Assembly: GCA_011316305.1 (NCBI GenBank)
Contig: SAUG01000103.1
Location: 220,957-284,956, forward strand
DNA length: 64,000 nucleotides
Direction: 5' to 3'
Source: Rusavskia elegans
Taxonomy: Eukaryota; Ascomycota; Lecanoromycetes; Teloschistales; Teloschistaceae
Below, piece by piece: positions 61,001 to 64,000 of the stretch. The position numbers and the translations under genes are program-made. Under the pieces are notes generated by a model. The model was not told the origin of the DNA, did not search any database, and saw nothing but the letters and a program-made list of their open reading frames with translations. Within the stretch, counting starts at the first letter, position 1, and each line of letters opens with the position of its first letter.

Positions 61001-61736
61001 CCATGGCCATGAGCTCGTTCAACATGCAGATAGCTCTCCAGACGACAGCACTGTCGAGCAAGCTGATGCCGCCGCCTTGCAGTCGGATTCCAGCGATCGG
61101 GCTCGTGATGCTCAGGCCAGGGACATCAAGACAGAGCCTACAGGTATGGAGGACGTCCTCGGCGTGGAGGTTGGTCAGCCGCCGGCACCGGTTTCGTCGA
61201 AAAGAGAGAGACATCTCCGAAAAGCTGCGTATCTTGCGGCCAACTCGCTGGCCATGTCGGACAAGCTTGGGGTGACTTTCGCGGACTTCAGCTCGCGGGA
61301 ACTACCCATTCAATCGGCCCTGTGCGCCTTTGACTGTGCCCAAGTGCTGGCGGAGTGGTGTGCAGCGGTCCAAGAGCGGGTCGGGCGGTATCTTGGCATC
61401 GTTGGAAAGGAGGAGATGGACTTCAGCCACGGGCCAGCGGCGGTCTTGTTGAGCGAGGAAGACTGCAAGCTGTTCGAAAAGACGCACGACATCATCCGCA
61501 GCGCCGAGATCAAGATGTCGGACAACCACAGTATCAGCGCGACTCAAGCACTGCAATCGAACAATAGCGTGCCCAGCACGAGCGAGCACGGCTACGGGAG
61601 CAAGATTCTGCTCATCACGGCACACATGCTTGAACAAGCCGCTGTATGGCCCTTGACATGCGAGATGGGCCAATCACTCCAGATTCAGGCCGTACACATG
61701 AACGAACGGGCAAAGAATTCGACGCATACGAGCTAG
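58083..61736 (+). CDS. C2H2 zinc-finger transcription factor with fungal-trans domain
   Basis: Exon 1 at 58,083-58,146, an 84-nt intron, and exon 2 at 58,231-61,736; 1,189 residues. Two C2H2 fingers lie near the N-terminus: C52-C55-H68-H72 ([23 protein letters not shown]) with the linker TKEKPFE, then C80-C83-H96-H101. The finger helices RLEHLKRH and RRDLLLRH are those of the Adr1/AmdX-like group, which bind GG-rich sites in carbon or nitrogen genes. After a Ser/Gln/Pro-rich activation-like region, a fungal-specific transcription factor domain begins near residue 510 (YIAAYIKYFHPHLPFLH) and includes the WRIIEERKRTLYAVFILSSL helix. It is a nuclear DNA-binding regulator; targets cannot be inferred from the neighbours. 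Confidence 0.9.
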
Positions 61737-62260
61737 ATGTGGCTGCTCAAGCCCCTGTATGTTATTTCGACGTTGTCCCCTGTGGCTACGAGTCTGGGGC
61801 GACTGCAATCTCCATGGTCGACAAGTCGGATCTTTAGGCAGCCTTGTGTGCATTCGTTTCTTGTCTTGTATATATTACACTCTACGATTTTTGACGAAAA
61901 ATGGGACGCATTTGATCAGGCCGCCCTACGACAAAAAGTGGTCGCTTTCCTGGAGCATGCGTTGGTGACGGATAATGAGTAATGGCTGGCGCCTTGCTGT
62001 TAATTGGAAAAGGAAAAGAGATATCTGAAAATATTCATTGAAAGGCAGGGGAAATCTGTCATTGGACACAGTACGGGACGTGTGCTTGTAATTAAAAGCG
62101 GAATGACTGACCTTGTGATTGCTGTTGGGATCCCCTTGCATAGCGCCTATGATCGATCAGTATCCCCTGGGGTGCTGTACCAAGCCGTCTCGTTGCTGTC
62201 CTCTTTGATTAATTCAATAATGTATCGGCTGCACCAATCGTCCAACCATGAATCACTTTT
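61737..62260. other. 3' flank of the transcription factor, up to the repeat border
   Basis: Normal composition until about 62,255, where the AT-rich block starts abruptly (tctagtattttttctattaat). No gene recognised. Confidence 0.6.
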
Positions 62261-62299
62261 AAAATCTAGTATTTTTTCTATTAATATTATTATATAAAA

Positions 62300-63340
62300 G
62301 TACATTATATACTTTAGATAAATTACGCGATTAACGGCTATTATAAATAAATATTATTATCGTTCGGTACTATATATACTAATAAAATTTTAAATAGAAA
62401 ACGAATTTATATATAATAAATAAAAAAAATAGATTATTAAAAAACAGATCGGTTTTATATTCTATAATTATAAAACGCTAGATAAATTATATTATAGAAG
62501 AAGCTATATTATATTTTAAACTTTTTAGAAATATTTATTTTTATTAATTAGATAAACGGACCAATAATTTAATCTAATTAAAGCCGCTAGAATTATAAAA
62601 CCGTCTTTTTTTAATAGGTCGGCTCGATTAGATATATTAATTCCTTTATTATATATATCGCTTTTTATAGTTTTATAGATTACTTTTTTTATTAATCGTT
62701 AATATAATTACTAAATACTATATCTATTTATCTTTTATAATTATCTATATATTAAAAACGATTTATAATATTATAACTTTACTTTTATAACTATACGAAA
62801 ATAGATATAATAATTTATACTAGAATTCCTTTACTATTTAGTAGTTCGGACTACGTCTACGACTATAGCTAGATTCAAATATAATATTTTCTAATATATA
62901 GAAATATTATACGTAATTAATATAGATTATTCTAGATAGAATAAACTATTCGACGTCCGTAAAAGTAAAAATAATTATTATAAATATAGAAATATATTAT
63001 AATTTATAGTAATTTATAGCTATAATTACTATAATAAAGAATATATAAAAATTTTTAGTAAAACGTAATATTTACGAAATATTTATAATATTAGTAAAAG
63101 AAAAAAAAAAGAAAAAACGATAACTACGAAATATATTAATCTATAGACGATTTTATATTATATTATTAATAAAAGAATACAATATATTATATAATAAATT
63201 AAAATTCAAATTTAAATATATAATTATTTAAACTATATAGATTATAATATAGAATTTATTATTATATATTAGATATTAATATTTTAATATTTAATTATAT
63301 ATCGAACTATTAATTTTTCGAATATTAGAATTAAAATTAT
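62300..63340 (+). repeat. LTR-like repeat, heavily mutated copy
   Basis: From about 62,600 it aligns with 3,050-3,655 and 23,380-23,990 (for example a tagattattctag segment near 62,925 and the aaaaagaaaaaacgataactacgaaatat segment near 63,110). Ends are approximate. Confidence 0.55.
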
Positions 63341-63343
63341 AAT

Positions 63344-63857
63344 TAGACTAGCTACTTCGGTACAGGTTCCCGTCGGTATTTTAAAAATCTAAACCGAATT
63401 TTAGCGAGTCGATTTCTAATATTAAAATCGAAAGTTAAATAAAATTATAAAATAAAAACTAATAGAAATTCGATTCGATTAAATATATAATTATAATAGA
63501 TAGTCGAATACTATAGTTTTTATAAACGATTATTATTTTAAATATATTATTTCTTTTAATTATAAAAAAAAGATTAAATATTATAAAACGATAATATATT
63601 TTATAAAATACTAGCTATTTTAATAGCCGTTATTTATATTTTCTTTTTCTAAAAAAAATCTAGATTATATATTTTTTTCCCGATTTTTTTAACTATATTT
63701 ATATAGAGTTCGGTTATTAATTAGTTTATTATCTTTTAAATATATTTCTAAATTCTTTATTAGAATTTTTATAAACTAAAATTCGTTAGTTTAAATAGTA
63801 ATTCGCTTAGTATAAATTACTACTGAATTAATATCTAAATAAAATAGATATAGTCGT
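63344..63857 (+). mobile_element. 5' part of a long hAT-like element
   Basis: It begins TAGACTAGCTACTTCGG and is colinear with 11,189-11,730. It is cut at about 63,857 by an LTR-like repeat on the minus strand, so its right end is not in the window. Confidence 0.75.
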
Positions 63858-64000
63858 ATTTAGTTAATTTGTTTTGATTTTGGTACCCGGTGAACCAGTG
63901 GTTCGGTAAGCAAATCAAACGTTAGTATACCAATATTAAATATACGGTAGCAGAATTTATATTCTAGTTTAGTTAACGTAAATAACGGTTCTTTCTATAG
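63858..64000 (-). repeat. LTR-like repeat, lightly mutated, cut by the window edge
   Basis: The reverse complement of 23,823-23,985, including ttggtacccggtgaacc, with CA and TG dinucleotides kept. It interrupts the hAT-like element and is therefore younger than it. Confidence 0.75.

Larger units (their letters stand above)
62261..64000. repeat. Second RIP-degraded AT-rich block (continues outside)
   Basis: The composition is the same as in the left block: CpA and TpG nearly absent, TpA abundant. It holds an LTR-like repeat, part of a long hAT-like element and the start of another LTR-like repeat on the opposite strand. Confidence 0.88.

Noticed and set aside
59364..61673. Minus-strand frames over the zinc-finger gene
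   Set aside because: They are shadows of a well-supported coding exon with continuous domains.

Overview
The window is a piece of a filamentous ascomycete (Pezizomycotina) nuclear genome. The evidence is short GT-AG introns (about 48-84 nt), a PalH pH sensor, a Spg1/Tem1 septation GTPase, a fungal-type Dcp2, a C2H2/fungal-trans transcription factor and a CAP20/perilipin-like gene. I cannot resolve the class. The window is sharply two-part: an AT-rich, gene-free repeat block (1 to about 30,340), an ordinary-composition gene island (about 30,340 to 62,260), and a second AT-rich block (about 62,260 to the end, continuing outside).

The AT-rich blocks are almost stripped of CpA and TpG, overloaded with TpA, and still contain CpG. 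That is the expected outcome of repeat-induced point mutation (RIP) acting on CpA. Under the RIP I can read: (i) at least three copies of a Ty3/gypsy element with zinc knuckle, RT, RNase H, integrase and, in the best copy (about 5.0-15.7 kb), a C-terminal chromodomain, making it a chromovirus; (ii) about 1-kb LTR-like repeats, often lying inside other elements; (iii) a family of at least 12 DNA transposons with TIR TAGACTGGC and 8-bp target duplications (hAT-like), from 159-bp miniatures to two 2.5-kb copies in opposite orientation; (iv) six copies of a tRNA-derived SINE of about 420 bp. Nesting is deep and can be ordered in time.

Gene island, left to right: a broken six-exon gene at the repeat border (30,465-31,964); a Sec14-like CRAL-TRIO protein (-); a class I terpene synthase (-); a CAP20/perilipin-like lipid-droplet protein (-); a geranylgeranyl diphosphate synthase (+); the decapping enzyme DCP2 (+); PalH (-); Spg1/Tem1 (-); divergently the ribosome-assembly WD40 protein Rrb1 (+); two small hypothetical genes (+); a 3.3-kb gene-free stretch; and a 1,189-residue C2H2 transcription factor (+).

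Most genes are unrelated housekeeping functions. The exception is the 36-41 kb stretch, where a terpene cyclase, a prenyl-diphosphate synthase and a lipid-droplet protein lie together. This could be a small terpenoid locus but is not proven to be one. Exon models were built by eye from splice sites, reading phase and family motifs.
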